Positions 53,270 through 61,213 of a DNA stretch of 64,000 nt are shown piece by piece. How positions within the stretch are numbered: the first letter of the stretch is position 1; each line of letters begins with the position of its first letter. Position numbers and translations under genes: made by a program. Origin of the DNA: Bradyrhizobium iriomotense (GTDB lineage Bacteria; Pseudomonadota; Alphaproteobacteria; Rhizobiales; Xanthobacteraceae); the NCBI RefSeq assembly GCF_018129405.1, contig NZ_JAFCLP010000004.1:124001-188000 (forward strand), in the 5' to 3' direction. A model generated the notes under the pieces. That model saw only the letters and a program-made list of their open reading frames with translations. It made no database searches and was not told where the DNA came from.

Positions 53270-53656
53270 GTGACCAGGAACGAGCTTGCCGCCATCTATC
53301 ACGACTACATCGCCTGCCTGAACCGGCAGGATTGGCCGGCGCTCGGACAGTTTGTGCACGACGATGTCGTGCACAACGCGCGGCCGCTCGGGCTGTCCGG
53401 TTATCGCGCGATGCTGGAGCAGGATTTTCGTGAGATTCCGGACCTGCACTTCGACGTCGAACTGCTGGTGTCGGACCCACCCGCGATCGCGGCGCGGCTG
53501 AGGTTCGATTGCGCGCCGGTGGGGACTTTCCTTGGACTTGCCGTCAACGGGCGGCGCGTATCCTTCTGCGAAAACGTGTTCTACGAATTCCGCGAGGGAA
53601 AGATCCGGCAAGTGTGGTCGATCATCGACAAGACAGCGATCGAGACGCAGCTCTGA
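53270..53656 (+). CDS. SnoaL-like ester cyclase-fold protein
   Basis: 128 residues from a GTG start with GAAGGAA upstream. NTF2-like fold of the SnoaL/ester cyclase group: YHDYIACLNRQDWPALGQFVHDDVVHNAR at the start, YRAMLEQDFREIPDLHFDVE, CENVFYEFREGKIRQVWSIIDK at the end. Catalytic or merely ligand-binding; no substrate evident. Probably co-transcribed with the LysR gene. Confidence 0.85.
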   Translation: MTRNELAAIYHDYIACLNRQDWPALGQFVHDDVVHNARPLGLSGYRAMLEQDFREIPDLHFDVELLVSDPPAIAARLRFDCAPVGTFLGLAVNGRRVSFCENVFYEFREGKIRQVWSIIDKTAIETQL

Positions 53657-53677
53657 CGCCGCGCCTCGATCTCACGT

Positions 53678-54898
53678 TCATGCCGCCGCCGGCGCCACCT
53701 CCCCTTGCGGCTTCGCGAACGGCCGGAACGTCATCGCCATCAGGAAGGCCCCGAGGCCCATTGCCCAGGAGGCGATGTAGAGCCAGGCGTAGCTGGAGAA
53801 CGCGTCATAGATCAGGCCGCCGGCGAGCGGGCCCGTCGCCATGCCGAGGCTGCCGGCCATCGCGGTGCCGCCGATCACCGTGCCCATCATCCGCAGCGGA
53901 AAGTTTTCGCGGATCAGCACGGCGTAGAGCGGCATGGTGCCGGCATAGATGAAGCCGAACACGGCGCCGACCGCGTAGAATGTCGCGAGCTGGTGGGCGA
54001 AGACATAGGCCAGCGCGCCGAACGCCTGCAGCAGCAACCCCGAGACGAGCACGCGCTTGGCACCGAAGCGGTCGCCCATCAGCCCGAAGGCAATGCGCCC
54101 GCCGAGGCCGGCAAAACCCTCGATGCTGTAGATCGTCACCGCCGCGACCAGCGGGATGCCGCAGCTCACGGCATAGGAGACGGTATGGATGATCGGGCCG
54201 GAATGGGTGGCGCAGCAGAAGAAATTGGTGGCAAGCAGAATGAAGAATTGCGGCGAACGCAGCGCTTCGCCCATCGACATCTCGCTCTGCGCAGCCCCCT
54301 CGTCCGCAGGTGCGGCCGCGGCCTGCGCGAGCGCGGGTGGACGGCGCACCAGCAAGGAGACCGGGATCATGATGGCGGCAACCACAAGCGCGATGATCTG
54401 CATCGAGGTGCGCCAATCGTGGCCGGAGACGAGCCAGGCCGCGAGCGGCGACATCGTCATCGGCGCCATGCCCATGCCGGCGGAGACCAGCGACACCGCG
54501 AGGCTGCGATTGGTATCGAACCAGCCGGTGACGGTCGCCATCATCGGCGCGAAGATCGCGGCGCAGGACGCGCCGACCAAAAGGCCGAACACGAACTGAA
54601 ATACGATGAGCGAGGTCGCATGGCTCGCGGCGAACAGGCTCAGCGCCAGCACGGTCGATCCGGTCAGCACCACCGGCAGCGGCCCGAACCTGTCCGTCGC
54701 CGTGCCCCAGGCCATGCTGGTGAACGCCATCGCCAGGAAGCCGATCGTCATCGCGCTGGAGATGCCGGTCACCGACCAACCGGTGTCCTTCGCGATCGGC
54801 TGCAGGAACACCGGCAGCGAAAACATGCCGCCGATCGCGACGCAGCCGAGCAGGCCGCCTGCGGCGACGATCACCCAGCGATAGTGGGAACGAAGCAT
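53678..54898 (-). CDS. MFS transporter (oxalate/monocarboxylate-like)
   Basis: 406 residues from ATG 54898 with about 12 helices. Motif A-like GTATDRFGPLPVVLTG between helices 2 and 3, GWSVTGISSAMTIGFLAMAF, and GGRIAFGLMGDRFGAKRVL in the middle loop place it near the oxalate:formate/monocarboxylate MFS group. Substrate unknown. Its promoter region holds an imperfect inverted repeat (CACTTTTGC, 54968-54976, and GCAAAAAGTG, 54999-55008). Confidence 0.88.
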   Translation of the reverse strand: MLRSHYRWVIVAAGGLLGCVAIGGMFSLPVFLQPIAKDTGWSVTGISSAMTIGFLAMAFTSMAWGTATDRFGPLPVVLTGSTVLALSLFAASHATSLIVFQFVFGLLVGASCAAIFAPMMATVTGWFDTNRSLAVSLVSAGMGMAPMTMSPLAAWLVSGHDWRTSMQIIALVVAAIMIPVSLLVRRPPALAQAAAAPADEGAAQSEMSMGEALRSPQFFILLATNFFCCATHSGPIIHTVSYAVSCGIPLVAAVTIYSIEGFAGLGGRIAFGLMGDRFGAKRVLVSGLLLQAFGALAYVFAHQLATFYAVGAVFGFIYAGTMPLYAVLIRENFPLRMMGTVIGGTAMAGSLGMATGPLAGGLIYDAFSSYAWLYIASWAMGLGAFLMAMTFRPFAKPQGEVAPAAA

Positions 54899-55227
54899 CT
54901 TTGGTCTCCCGTCAGATTTGTCTGGGTGGAAGACGAATGGGAACTGCGCCGGCCGACAGCGGCACGTCACTTTTGCCGCACGCTTTTGTGAGCAACCAGC
55001 AAAAAGTGCGAAAACAACCCCATGCACAGTAGCCGGCCGCAGTGAGATCAATGACTTACGAGGCAAGTCGCGTGCGTTGCCAGGAGGCGTTTGACCCGTC
55101 GGGCAAAACACTGGGAGAATGGCATCATCCCACGAGTTTGGTCGCATCTGCTTGGACGCCCGCCGGTCATGGCAGGGTGCCGATCCAGTGCGTTTTCAAT
55201 ACTCGGATTTTCGGACGGAACGTTCCC
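54899..55227. other. Divergent promoter region between MFS and cupin genes
   Basis: 329 bases without a credible gene. The only structure I see is the imperfect inverted repeat CACTTTTGC / GCAAAAAGTG at 54968-55008, about 70 bases before the MFS start, which could be an operator. Confidence 0.5.
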
Positions 55228-55686
55228 ATGCCCAAGATCGATCTCGCCGCTGTCCCAGCCCGCAAGGGCTCCGGCTATCCCGCGGCCTTTGCCGCCCCGT
55301 GCGCCGAGCGCATCCGGCAGCGGCTCGGCAATGCTGGCGGCCTTTCCGATTTCGGCGTCAACTTGATGCGCCTGCCGCCGGGCAACTGGTCGAGCCAGCG
55401 GCACTGGCATTCGCATGAGGACGAGTTCGTCTACGTGCTCGAGGGCGAACTGGTGCTGATCGAGGACGAGGGCGAAACCGTGCTGCGCGCGGGCGACTGC
55501 GCCGCCTTCCCGAAGGGCAGCGGCAGCGGCCATCACATGATCAACCGGTCGGATGCGGTGGCCGTTTATCTCGAAGTCGGCTCGCGCTCGCCTGACGATC
55601 TCACGACATGCTCGGACATCGACATGATGAGCGCGAACTCGGACGGCCGGTTCGTGCACAAGGACGGCACACCCTATCCGGACTAG
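55228..55686 (+). CDS. Cytosolic cupin-domain protein
   Basis: 152 residues from ATG 55228. Cupin motif 1 RHWHSHEDEFVYVLEGELVLI (His-x-His and Glu) and motif 2 GDCAAFPKGSGSGHHMIN with the third His around residues 60-115. No signal peptide. Resembles small sugar- or quercetinase-like cupins annotated only by domain. A longer in-frame start exists but would cross the promoter region. Confidence 0.85.
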   Translation: MPKIDLAAVPARKGSGYPAAFAAPCAERIRQRLGNAGGLSDFGVNLMRLPPGNWSSQRHWHSHEDEFVYVLEGELVLIEDEGETVLRAGDCAAFPKGSGSGHHMINRSDAVAVYLEVGSRSPDDLTTCSDIDMMSANSDGRFVHKDGTPYPD

Positions 55687-55813
55687 GCCGTGTACCATGA
55701 ACGTGGCGGCGTCATGTGACCGGTGACTACGTCCGCTTTGCTCCCATAGCGACGAAGTTCGCGCGGCAGCGCAGTATGTCGCGATGGGCCAGAACCGGAC
55801 ATCGGTAAAGCAA

Positions 55814-56749
55814 TCAGGATAAGCGCCCTGCGGCGCGCCGTTGCTCGAAAGCCTTGACGTTGGTGTAGGCGAGCAACAGCGTGTTGCACGGTATCTTCGC
55901 TTTCTCCGCCTTGCCCAGCATGAAGCCGAGGATGTGCTCCACCTCCGTCTGCCCGCCACGTTCGATGTCGCGCAGCATCGACGTCGAATACTGCGAGTCC
56001 TGCTGGGAGAACGTTTCCTCCCACGATTTCATGAAGGCCGTGCTGGGCGCGTGGCCGTTGGCCGCAGCGATCGCAGCGCCACAGCGAAGCTGATCCAAAA
56101 AAAGCTCACGGCCATAAGGGGTGCGGACAATCTCGCCGACATTTGCCCGCATCAGGCAGGTCATGGCGGCTGCGGTCGAAAGGTGAACCAGCTTTTCCCA
56201 CATTCGCTGAACGATATCGGCGACCACGAAGACCTCCACTCCCTTCGCAGGCTCGAACAGCGCGGCCAATGCTCTCACGCGTTCCGTCATCTCCCCCGAT
56301 TGCTCGCCAAAGGTAAGCGTTCGCCAGTCGTTGAACTGCCGGATCGCGCCATCCGGCATGATCGTCGCCTGTATCTTTGCCGTGCCACCGAGCACACGGT
56401 GCCGGCCAAATTTCTCATTCAGGACGTCGATATGCGCAATGCCGTTCAGGAATGGAAGGACATAGCCGTTCGACGCCACGGCGGGTGCGATTGCCGCAAC
56501 TGCAGCATCGAGATCATATGACTTGCAGGTCAGGATCACCGCGTCATAGACCGGCGCCACCTCTGCCGCGACCACTGTCTTCACTGCTATTTGTGCGTCC
56601 CCGAACGGGCTCTCGATCCGCAACCCTTGCTCGGAAAGACTCTTGCGCCGCCCGTCGCGGACGAGAAACGTAACATCAGCTCCGCTCTCGGCGAGGCGGC
56701 CGCCGAAATAGCCACCGGTGCCGCCCGCACCCAACACTAGGTACCGCAT
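55814..56749 (-). CDS. Ketopantoate reductase-family protein (PanE/ApbA)
   Basis: 311 residues: Rossmann motif LVLGAGGTGGYFGGRLAESG (in parts, residues about 3-22), the NADPH-site lysine region LTCKSYDLDAAVAA, NGIAHIDVLNEKFG, and the C-terminal catalytic-domain lysine/serine region MWEKLVHLSTAAAMTCL and DIERGGQTEVEHILGFM. Members reduce ketopantoate to pantoate, but paralogues with other substrates are common; no panB/panC is near, so the biosynthetic role is unproven. Confidence 0.87.
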   Translation of the reverse strand: MRYLVLGAGGTGGYFGGRLAESGADVTFLVRDGRRKSLSEQGLRIESPFGDAQIAVKTVVAAEVAPVYDAVILTCKSYDLDAAVAAIAPAVASNGYVLPFLNGIAHIDVLNEKFGRHRVLGGTAKIQATIMPDGAIRQFNDWRTLTFGEQSGEMTERVRALAALFEPAKGVEVFVVADIVQRMWEKLVHLSTAAAMTCLMRANVGEIVRTPYGRELFLDQLRCGAAIAAANGHAPSTAFMKSWEETFSQQDSQYSTSMLRDIERGGQTEVEHILGFMLGKAEKAKIPCNTLLLAYTNVKAFEQRRAAGRLS

Positions 56750-56910
56750 TTGCTTGCCCCGACGTTCGCTTTTGGCAGATCCATCAAAGCATGCCGAGTA
56801 ACCCTTGAGCTAGAGGCAATGTCCGTTTCGGGGCATTCTCAACGGTTCAGCGGAGAGTGTCGGCAGGAATGCTCTGCTTGGCGAACTGGCGGGCCCGGAT
56901 GCAGCCGGGC

Positions 56911-56973
56911 CGTCGCCCTTCGAGGCACACTCCGCAGTGCGATGCGCCGCAGCGCGCGCACCTCAGGGTGACG
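56911..56973. repeat. Partial palindromic intergenic repeat, family E
   Basis: CGTCGCCCTTCGAGG (56911-56925) and CCTCAGGGTGACG (56961-56973) are imperfect inverse arms, with a GC-rich centre. The combination is one I know from Bradyrhizobium-type intergenic repeats. It lies beside a family D element in the 428-base gap 56750-57177, which holds no gene. Confidence 0.6.
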
Positions 56974-57005
56974 GTGACAAATATGAACGCGCGCTGCATC
57001 AACCT

Positions 57006-57128
57006 CGTCATTGCGAGCCACCGGGTCCGCGCAAAGCGCGGCCCGATGACAGGCTCCGCGAAGCAATCCAGAGTCTTTCCGCCGAGACAGTCTGGATTGC
57101 TTCGTTGCAAGGGCTCCTCGCAATGACG
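57006..57128. repeat. Palindromic intergenic repeat, family D
   Basis: Outer arms CGTCATTGCGAG (57006-57017) and CTCGCAATGACG (57117-57128) are perfect inverses. An inner perfect pair CGAAGCAATCCAGA (57059-57072) and TCTGGATTGCTTCG (57091-57104) forms a second stem. It ends 49 bases before the stop of the minus-strand membrane protein gene. Confidence 0.88.
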
Positions 57129-57177
57129 ACATCCGGGCCGCGCTATCGCTCGGTGCACGACATGGGACACAACACAA

Positions 57178-57768
57178 TCATCCCAATTGAGCTTGCCTCG
57201 CACGCTGCCGCCATGCGCTGACGGTGAGCCAGACGGCGGAGACCAGGAAGTAGGCCGCACCGACCGCGGCATAGCCCGTGACCGTCGCGATCGACGGCGA
57301 CATCGGCGTCGTGGCCTGGAAGATGAAGAACGCGCCAGCGAGCGCCGACTGGCCACCGCTGAGCACCATGGCCCATTGCGCGCCAAGACTTTTCCAGCGC
57401 CGCACGGCTGTCCCCAGTTGGAGCAATCCGGACAGGATCGCCCAGGCGCCGAACACACCAAGGACCCAATTCATGCTCGCCTGCAACGCGAGAAGGACCG
57501 CGACCGCGGTCGCAAGGCTGACCACGACGTTCAACATCTGCGTGCGGTTTTGATTGAGCCCACCGCTGCGCAAGCCATCGACAAAATTGGCCGCGGCGTC
57601 CCATGCCGGATAGAGCATGAGCAAGACGCCGGCGATGGCAGCAGACGACGGCCCGACCGCCAACGCAGCAACAACCCAGGCGATCGAGAACGTCGCCCGC
57701 AAGAAATAGTATTGCTTCAGCCATCGTTCGCGCTTGGCACGAACCAGATCCAGTTGATGTTGAGCCAT
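57178..57768 (-). CDS. DUF308-like membrane protein under TetR control
   Basis: 196 residues from ATG 57768, preferred over ATG 57774 because AAGGAG lies nine bases upstream of it. About six hydrophobic helices in three pairs (FSIAWVVAALAV, AGVLLMLYPAWDAAANF, VVVSLATAVAVLLALQAS, VLGVFGAWAILSGLLQL) resemble HdeD/DUF308 proteins. A TetR-type palindrome abuts its ribosome site. Role unknown, perhaps membrane stress. Confidence 0.82.
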   Translation of the reverse strand: MAQHQLDLVRAKRERWLKQYYFLRATFSIAWVVAALAVGPSSAAIAGVLLMLYPAWDAAANFVDGLRSGGLNQNRTQMLNVVVSLATAVAVLLALQASMNWVLGVFGAWAILSGLLQLGTAVRRWKSLGAQWAMVLSGGQSALAGAFFIFQATTPMSPSIATVTGYAAVGAAYFLVSAVWLTVSAWRQRARQAQLG

Positions 57769-57785
57769 TTGCATCCTCTCCTTTA

Positions 57786-57800
57786 CCTACTAGTTGGTAG
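57786..57800. promoter_or_regulatory. TetR operator upstream of the membrane protein gene
   Basis: CCTACTAGTTGGTAG shares AGTTGGTAG with the site at 58468-58485. It sits 17 bases before the membrane-protein ATG, overlapping the Shine-Dalgarno flank. Confidence 0.68.
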
Positions 57801-57872
57801 TCTCCGCACGCAGCAAGACGCCTTCACCCCGGCTCGCCTGCGCGGGGTGCCGTCATCGTCTTGCCGATGTCT

Positions 57873-58457
57873 TCAGTGCTTAGTGGACAGCCGGTCCAGC
57901 AGCGGGGTGGTGATCACGCCGAACATTTTTGGATCACCATAGGCGCGCGCCGACAGCATCGCACCGTGAATGGTTGCCATGAATCCTTCAGCTTCGACCT
58001 TGGCTGAGTTGGAGAGGTGAAGCCGCCCCTTCCGCTTGCCGCGCTCCATCACCGACGTCAGCCAGGACGCCAGCGCGCGGAAATGCGCGCGGACTTCGAG
58101 CGCCACCTCCCCCGGCAGGATCGGAAGCTCGCTGGCGAGCAGCGCACAGACGCAGAATGGCGCCGTCGCATCCGCAATGCACGCTTCCCAATATCCGACA
58201 TAGCTTTTGAGCTGGTCGCGCGGATCAGGAACATTGCGTTCGAGGGCCGCCAGCCCCGTCTCCGCTTCCTCGCGATAGCGTGCCACGAGGGTGCGGACCA
58301 GATCGACCTTGCTGGCGAAATGGTGGTGGATGCTCGGCTTGCGGATGCCGACGACGTCGGCGATGTCGGCATAGCTGAAGCCATTATAGCCGCCCGCGAT
58401 GATCAGGCTGCGCGCGCAGGCCAGGATGTCGTCGGCGGTCGAGGAAACGTTGGTCAT
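57873..58457 (-). CDS. TetR-family repressor
   Basis: 194 residues with the N-terminal HTH ILACARSLIIAGGYNGFSYADIADVVGIRKPSIHHHFASKVDLVRTLV in parts (about 9-58) and a TetR_C domain of the AcrR/YcdC-type (GYWEACIADATAPFCVCALLASELP). Related TetR proteins respond to small organic compounds. Operators matching each other lie 10 bases upstream of this gene and just upstream of the membrane-protein gene; the first also faces the deformylase homologue. Confidence 0.9.
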   Translation of the reverse strand: MTNVSSTADDILACARSLIIAGGYNGFSYADIADVVGIRKPSIHHHFASKVDLVRTLVARYREEAETGLAALERNVPDPRDQLKSYVGYWEACIADATAPFCVCALLASELPILPGEVALEVRAHFRALASWLTSVMERGKRKGRLHLSNSAKVEAEGFMATIHGAMLSARAYGDPKMFGVITTPLLDRLSTKH

Positions 58458-58467
58458 GGCGGATTAA

Positions 58468-58485
58468 CTACCTTCCAGTTGGTAG
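58468..58485. promoter_or_regulatory. TetR operator between tetR and the deformylase homologue
   Basis: CTACC-TTCCAGTT-GGTAG is an inverted repeat sharing AGTTGGTAG with 57792-57800. It lies 10 bases before the tetR start and 49 bases before the plus-strand deformylase-like gene, so it can control both. Confidence 0.7.
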
Positions 58486-58534
58486 GCCGTCAAGAACAGG
58501 TGCTTCAACGATCCGTGAGTGGTAGGAGCCTTAA

Positions 58535-59032
58535 ATGACCATTCGCCCGATCGTCCGCTATCCCGACCGCCGGCTCGCAATGCCGGCCCGCCCTGTCACC
58601 GCGTTCGACGAGAGCCTGCGAGAGCTTGCAGCTGACCTGCTGGACACGATGCGCGCCGCGCCCGGCATCGGCATCACGGCGCCGCATGTCGGCGTGCCGT
58701 TGCGCATCGTCGTGCTCGAGCTCGACGCCAAGGACGGCCCGCGAACCTACGTCAATCCCGAGATCGAATGGGCCTCGCCCGAAATGATCATGCACAAGGA
58801 AGGCAGCGTCTCGATGCCCGGCGTCAACGACGAGGTGCAGCGCCACGCCCGCGTGCGCATCAGCTACCGGGATCTCGACGGCAACATCCAGATCGAGGAG
58901 TCCGAATCCTTGCGCGCCGTCTGCCACCAGCACGAGATCGACCAGCTCGACGGCATGTTCTGGATCCAGCGGCTGTCGCGGCTGAAACGGGAGCGGCTGG
59001 TGAAGAAATTCGAGAAGATGTCGCGCAGCTGA
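58535..59032 (+). CDS. Peptide deformylase homologue lacking metal ligands
   Basis: 165 residues aligned over the full PDF fold. Motif I is GIGITAPHVG (normally G-x-G-x-A-A-x-Q), motif II is KEGSVSMPG, where the metal-binding Cys of EGCLS is Ser91, and motif III is HQHEIDQLDG, where the second His of HExDH is Gln137. Only His133 and Glu134 remain. Two of three metal ligands and the motif I Gln are gone, so deformylase activity is unlikely. It probably is a repurposed paralogue; a canonical def should exist elsewhere in the genome. Confidence 0.9.
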   Translation: MTIRPIVRYPDRRLAMPARPVTAFDESLRELAADLLDTMRAAPGIGITAPHVGVPLRIVVLELDAKDGPRTYVNPEIEWASPEMIMHKEGSVSMPGVNDEVQRHARVRISYRDLDGNIQIEESESLRAVCHQHEIDQLDGMFWIQRLSRLKRERLVKKFEKMSRS

Positions 59033-59051
59033 GACGTCGCCGGGGCAGACG

Positions 59052-59894
59052 ATGCGGGATTTGATCAGGGCGAACGCTGTCCTCTCATTCTACGCCCTGG
59101 CGTTCGCAATATCCTGGGGCGGCGTCTTGGCGATCGCAGGTGGTCCCCAGGGCTTCCCGGCTGACGCCGGCCAGTTGGAACGGCTGCTGCCCGCCGTGGT
59201 CCTGGCGATGGTCGCCGGCCCCTCGCTCGCCGGCATCTTCATGACGGTCTATGTGTCGCGCGCGGCGGGTCTGCGCACGCTGCTTTCACGCATCCTGACA
59301 TGGCGCGTGGGCGCCATCTGGTATGTCGCGGCGCTCTTCATCGCGCCGTTGACGGTTGTTGCGGTTCTGCTCGCGCTGACGCTGGTGTCGCCTCATTTTT
59401 TGCCGACGATCTTTGGCGCCGAGGACAAGGCGGCGATCCTCCTTCCCGGCCTTGCGGCAGGATTGGTCGCCGGATTGTTCGAGGAGATCGGCTGGACCGG
59501 CTTCGCCATACCACGCCTCAGATCGCAGTTCGGATTCGTCGCCACCGGACTCATCGTCGGCGGCCTCTGGGCCTTGTGGCACTCCGCCGTGGCGCTGTGG
59601 GGAAGCGGAACGGCTTCCGGCCAGCTCGCGCCCGTGATGTTGCTGTCCCAGATCGCGTTCTATGCCGGTGTGCTGCCGCCCTATCGACTGCTCATGCTGT
59701 GGATTCATGACCGCACCGGGAGCCTGCTCCTGGCGATGCTGATGCACGGCTCCCTGACGGCTTCGACGACTTTCGTGTTCGCACCGCCCGTGAGCGAGGC
59801 AGAGCGCCTTGCCTACCATATCGTGTTGGCCTGCGCATTCTGGATCCTCGCCGCGATCGTGGCGGCGCGGCGCGGGCGTGTGGGTCCACACTGA
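59052..59894 (+). CDS. CPBP-family intramembrane protein
   Basis: 280 residues with about eight helices. Motif 1 reads LFEEIGWTGFAIPRL (the usual E-E-x-x-W-R-G has Thr for Arg), motif 2 GLWALWHSAVALWG and motif 3 LLAMLMHGSLTASTTF supply the conserved glutamates and histidines of the CAAX-protease/bacteriocin-processing family. Probably a membrane protease of unknown substrate. Starts 19 bases after the deformylase homologue, so likely one transcript. Confidence 0.87.
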   Translation: MRDLIRANAVLSFYALAFAISWGGVLAIAGGPQGFPADAGQLERLLPAVVLAMVAGPSLAGIFMTVYVSRAAGLRTLLSRILTWRVGAIWYVAALFIAPLTVVAVLLALTLVSPHFLPTIFGAEDKAAILLPGLAAGLVAGLFEEIGWTGFAIPRLRSQFGFVATGLIVGGLWALWHSAVALWGSGTASGQLAPVMLLSQIAFYAGVLPPYRLLMLWIHDRTGSLLLAMLMHGSLTASTTFVFAPPVSEAERLAYHIVLACAFWILAAIVAARRGRVGPH

Positions 59895-59921
59895 TTCCGC
59901 CCGGCGCAGCGTACGGGCTGC

Positions 59922-60284
59922 TCAGGCCCTCTTCCCGCCCCGTTTGATCACGGGCGCATTCCGACGCTCCCGTTTGCCGCGCGCGATTTCGGTCGCCAGC
60001 GCATCCAGCTTCGGCTCCCAGAAATTCCTGAACCGGCCGATCCACGCGTCGACCGCGCGAAGCCCGGCGACGTCGACCGAATAGAGGCGTCTTTGCGCCT
60101 CCGCCCGAACCGTTGCAAAGCCGCTCTCGCGCAGCACCTTGAGGTGCTGGGACACGGCCGCCTGGGTGATCCCGAACTCGGCCCCGATCGCCTCGACGAT
60201 CTCACCGGACGCCATCTCCTTAGGGCCGAGCAGCTCGAGGATGCGACGGCGCACGGGATCGGCGAGGACCTCGAAGACGTGCAT
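59922..60284 (-). CDS. ArsR-family regulator
   Basis: 120 residues of a compact winged helix: FEVLADPVRRRILELLGPKEMASGEIVEAIGAEFGITQAAVSQHLKVLRESGFATVRAEAQRRLYSVD in pieces. No metal-binding ELCVCDL motif, as in the SRPBCC-linked ArsR subgroup. Its ATG shares one base with the stop of the SRPBCC gene (TGATG), so it is the second gene of the pair. A basic C-terminus (GKRERRNAPVIKRGGKRA) follows. Confidence 0.9.
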   Translation of the reverse strand: MHVFEVLADPVRRRILELLGPKEMASGEIVEAIGAEFGITQAAVSQHLKVLRESGFATVRAEAQRRLYSVDVAGLRAVDAWIGRFRNFWEPKLDALATEIARGKRERRNAPVIKRGGKRA

Positions 60285-60946
60285 CAGCTTCCTGTGCCTG
60301 GATGTGCGATATCAGGCGGCATCTCGCCGCGATAGAATGCGATGGTGCGGTCCGAGCGCTCCTTTGCCGAAGCCGGATCGACCCCGCTTGCGACATGCGC
60401 CGCGCGCCAATATTCGCCGCTGGTCGTCATGAATTCCTTGCCCTCAGGCGAGACCATCCATGCCTCGGCCGTCTCATGATCGACCGATGCTCCGGTCGCA
60501 AAATATCGCTCAAGTCCCGCAAGGGCGAGGTCCCAACCGATCCCAACCGCACCTGGTCCGAACTTATTCCAATGATCCTCGATCATCGCGGTGTGCTCAA
60601 GCGTCAAACGCGCCTGACTTCGTTCTGCTGCCAGCTTGACGTCGATCCAGCTCGTCGCGCCACCGAATTCCCATGTCGCGGCAAAATGGGCCGGCGGCGT
60701 GCACGCCGTGATGGTGCCGCCCGCGTTGCCCTTGACCTGGTACCTTCCCCCGAGCTGGAGCTCTCCCTCGATCGGCGCAAACCAGCGCGGAATACGCTCC
60801 CTGCTGGTCACCGCGTCCCAGAGATCCTCGATGCTCGTCTCGTAGAGACGAGTCAGTGTCACCGTACTGGCCGGTTTGCCGTCCTTCTCGAAATTCATCA
60901 CCGAGCGCGTGACAAGGCCCAAGACCCTGGCGACGTCGATCTGCAT
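60284..60946 (-). CDS. SRPBCC/AHSA1-domain protein
   Basis: 220 residues from ATG 60946 with GGGAGGA upstream. The Aha1-like START fold is visible in TVTLTRLYETSIEDLWDAVTSRERIPRWFAPIEGEL, GGTITACTPPAHFAATWEFGG and LTLEHTAMIEDHWNKFGPGAVGIGWDLALAGLERYFA, all in parts. Function unknown; the family often pairs with ArsR regulators. Here the usual order is reversed, SRPBCC first. Confidence 0.88.
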   Translation of the reverse strand: MQIDVARVLGLVTRSVMNFEKDGKPASTVTLTRLYETSIEDLWDAVTSRERIPRWFAPIEGELQLGGRYQVKGNAGGTITACTPPAHFAATWEFGGATSWIDVKLAAERSQARLTLEHTAMIEDHWNKFGPGAVGIGWDLALAGLERYFATGASVDHETAEAWMVSPEGKEFMTTSGEYWRAAHVASGVDPASAKERSDRTIAFYRGEMPPDIAHPGTGS

Positions 60947-60996
60947 TGCGATCCTCCCTCTTATCATTGAGCCCGATGGGGAATATCGGCTCATGC

Positions 60997-61020
60997 TAAT
61001 ATAAGTCAATACTTATATTA
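60997..61020. promoter_or_regulatory. ArsR operator upstream of the SRPBCC-ArsR pair
   Basis: TAATATAAG (60997-61005) and CTTATATTA (61012-61020) form a perfect 9-base inverted repeat with a six-base spacer, 51 bases before the SRPBCC start in a locally A/T-rich patch. The AAG...CTT core is typical of ArsR sites, so autoregulation of the operon is likely. Confidence 0.75.
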
Positions 61021-61213
61021 ATGTCGGTGGATTGGCGCCGCACCCTCACCGCAGGCTGACAAATGATTGCCGGCCATCGCTGCATCAGCGCCCTCGCCCT
61101 CACGGGTCCTTAACCGACCGGGGCAATAGAACTGGCGTGCAAGCTGCCATTGATCTAGAGCGACCAAAGCGAAAGGCGGACACCCGTTCCACTCCGAAGG
61201 TTGAAGATCGACC

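Noticed and set aside
55048-55959. Minus-strand 303-codon frame over the cupin gene
   Set aside because: It lies opposite the cupin and ketopantoate-reductase-like genes and has no recognisable domain.
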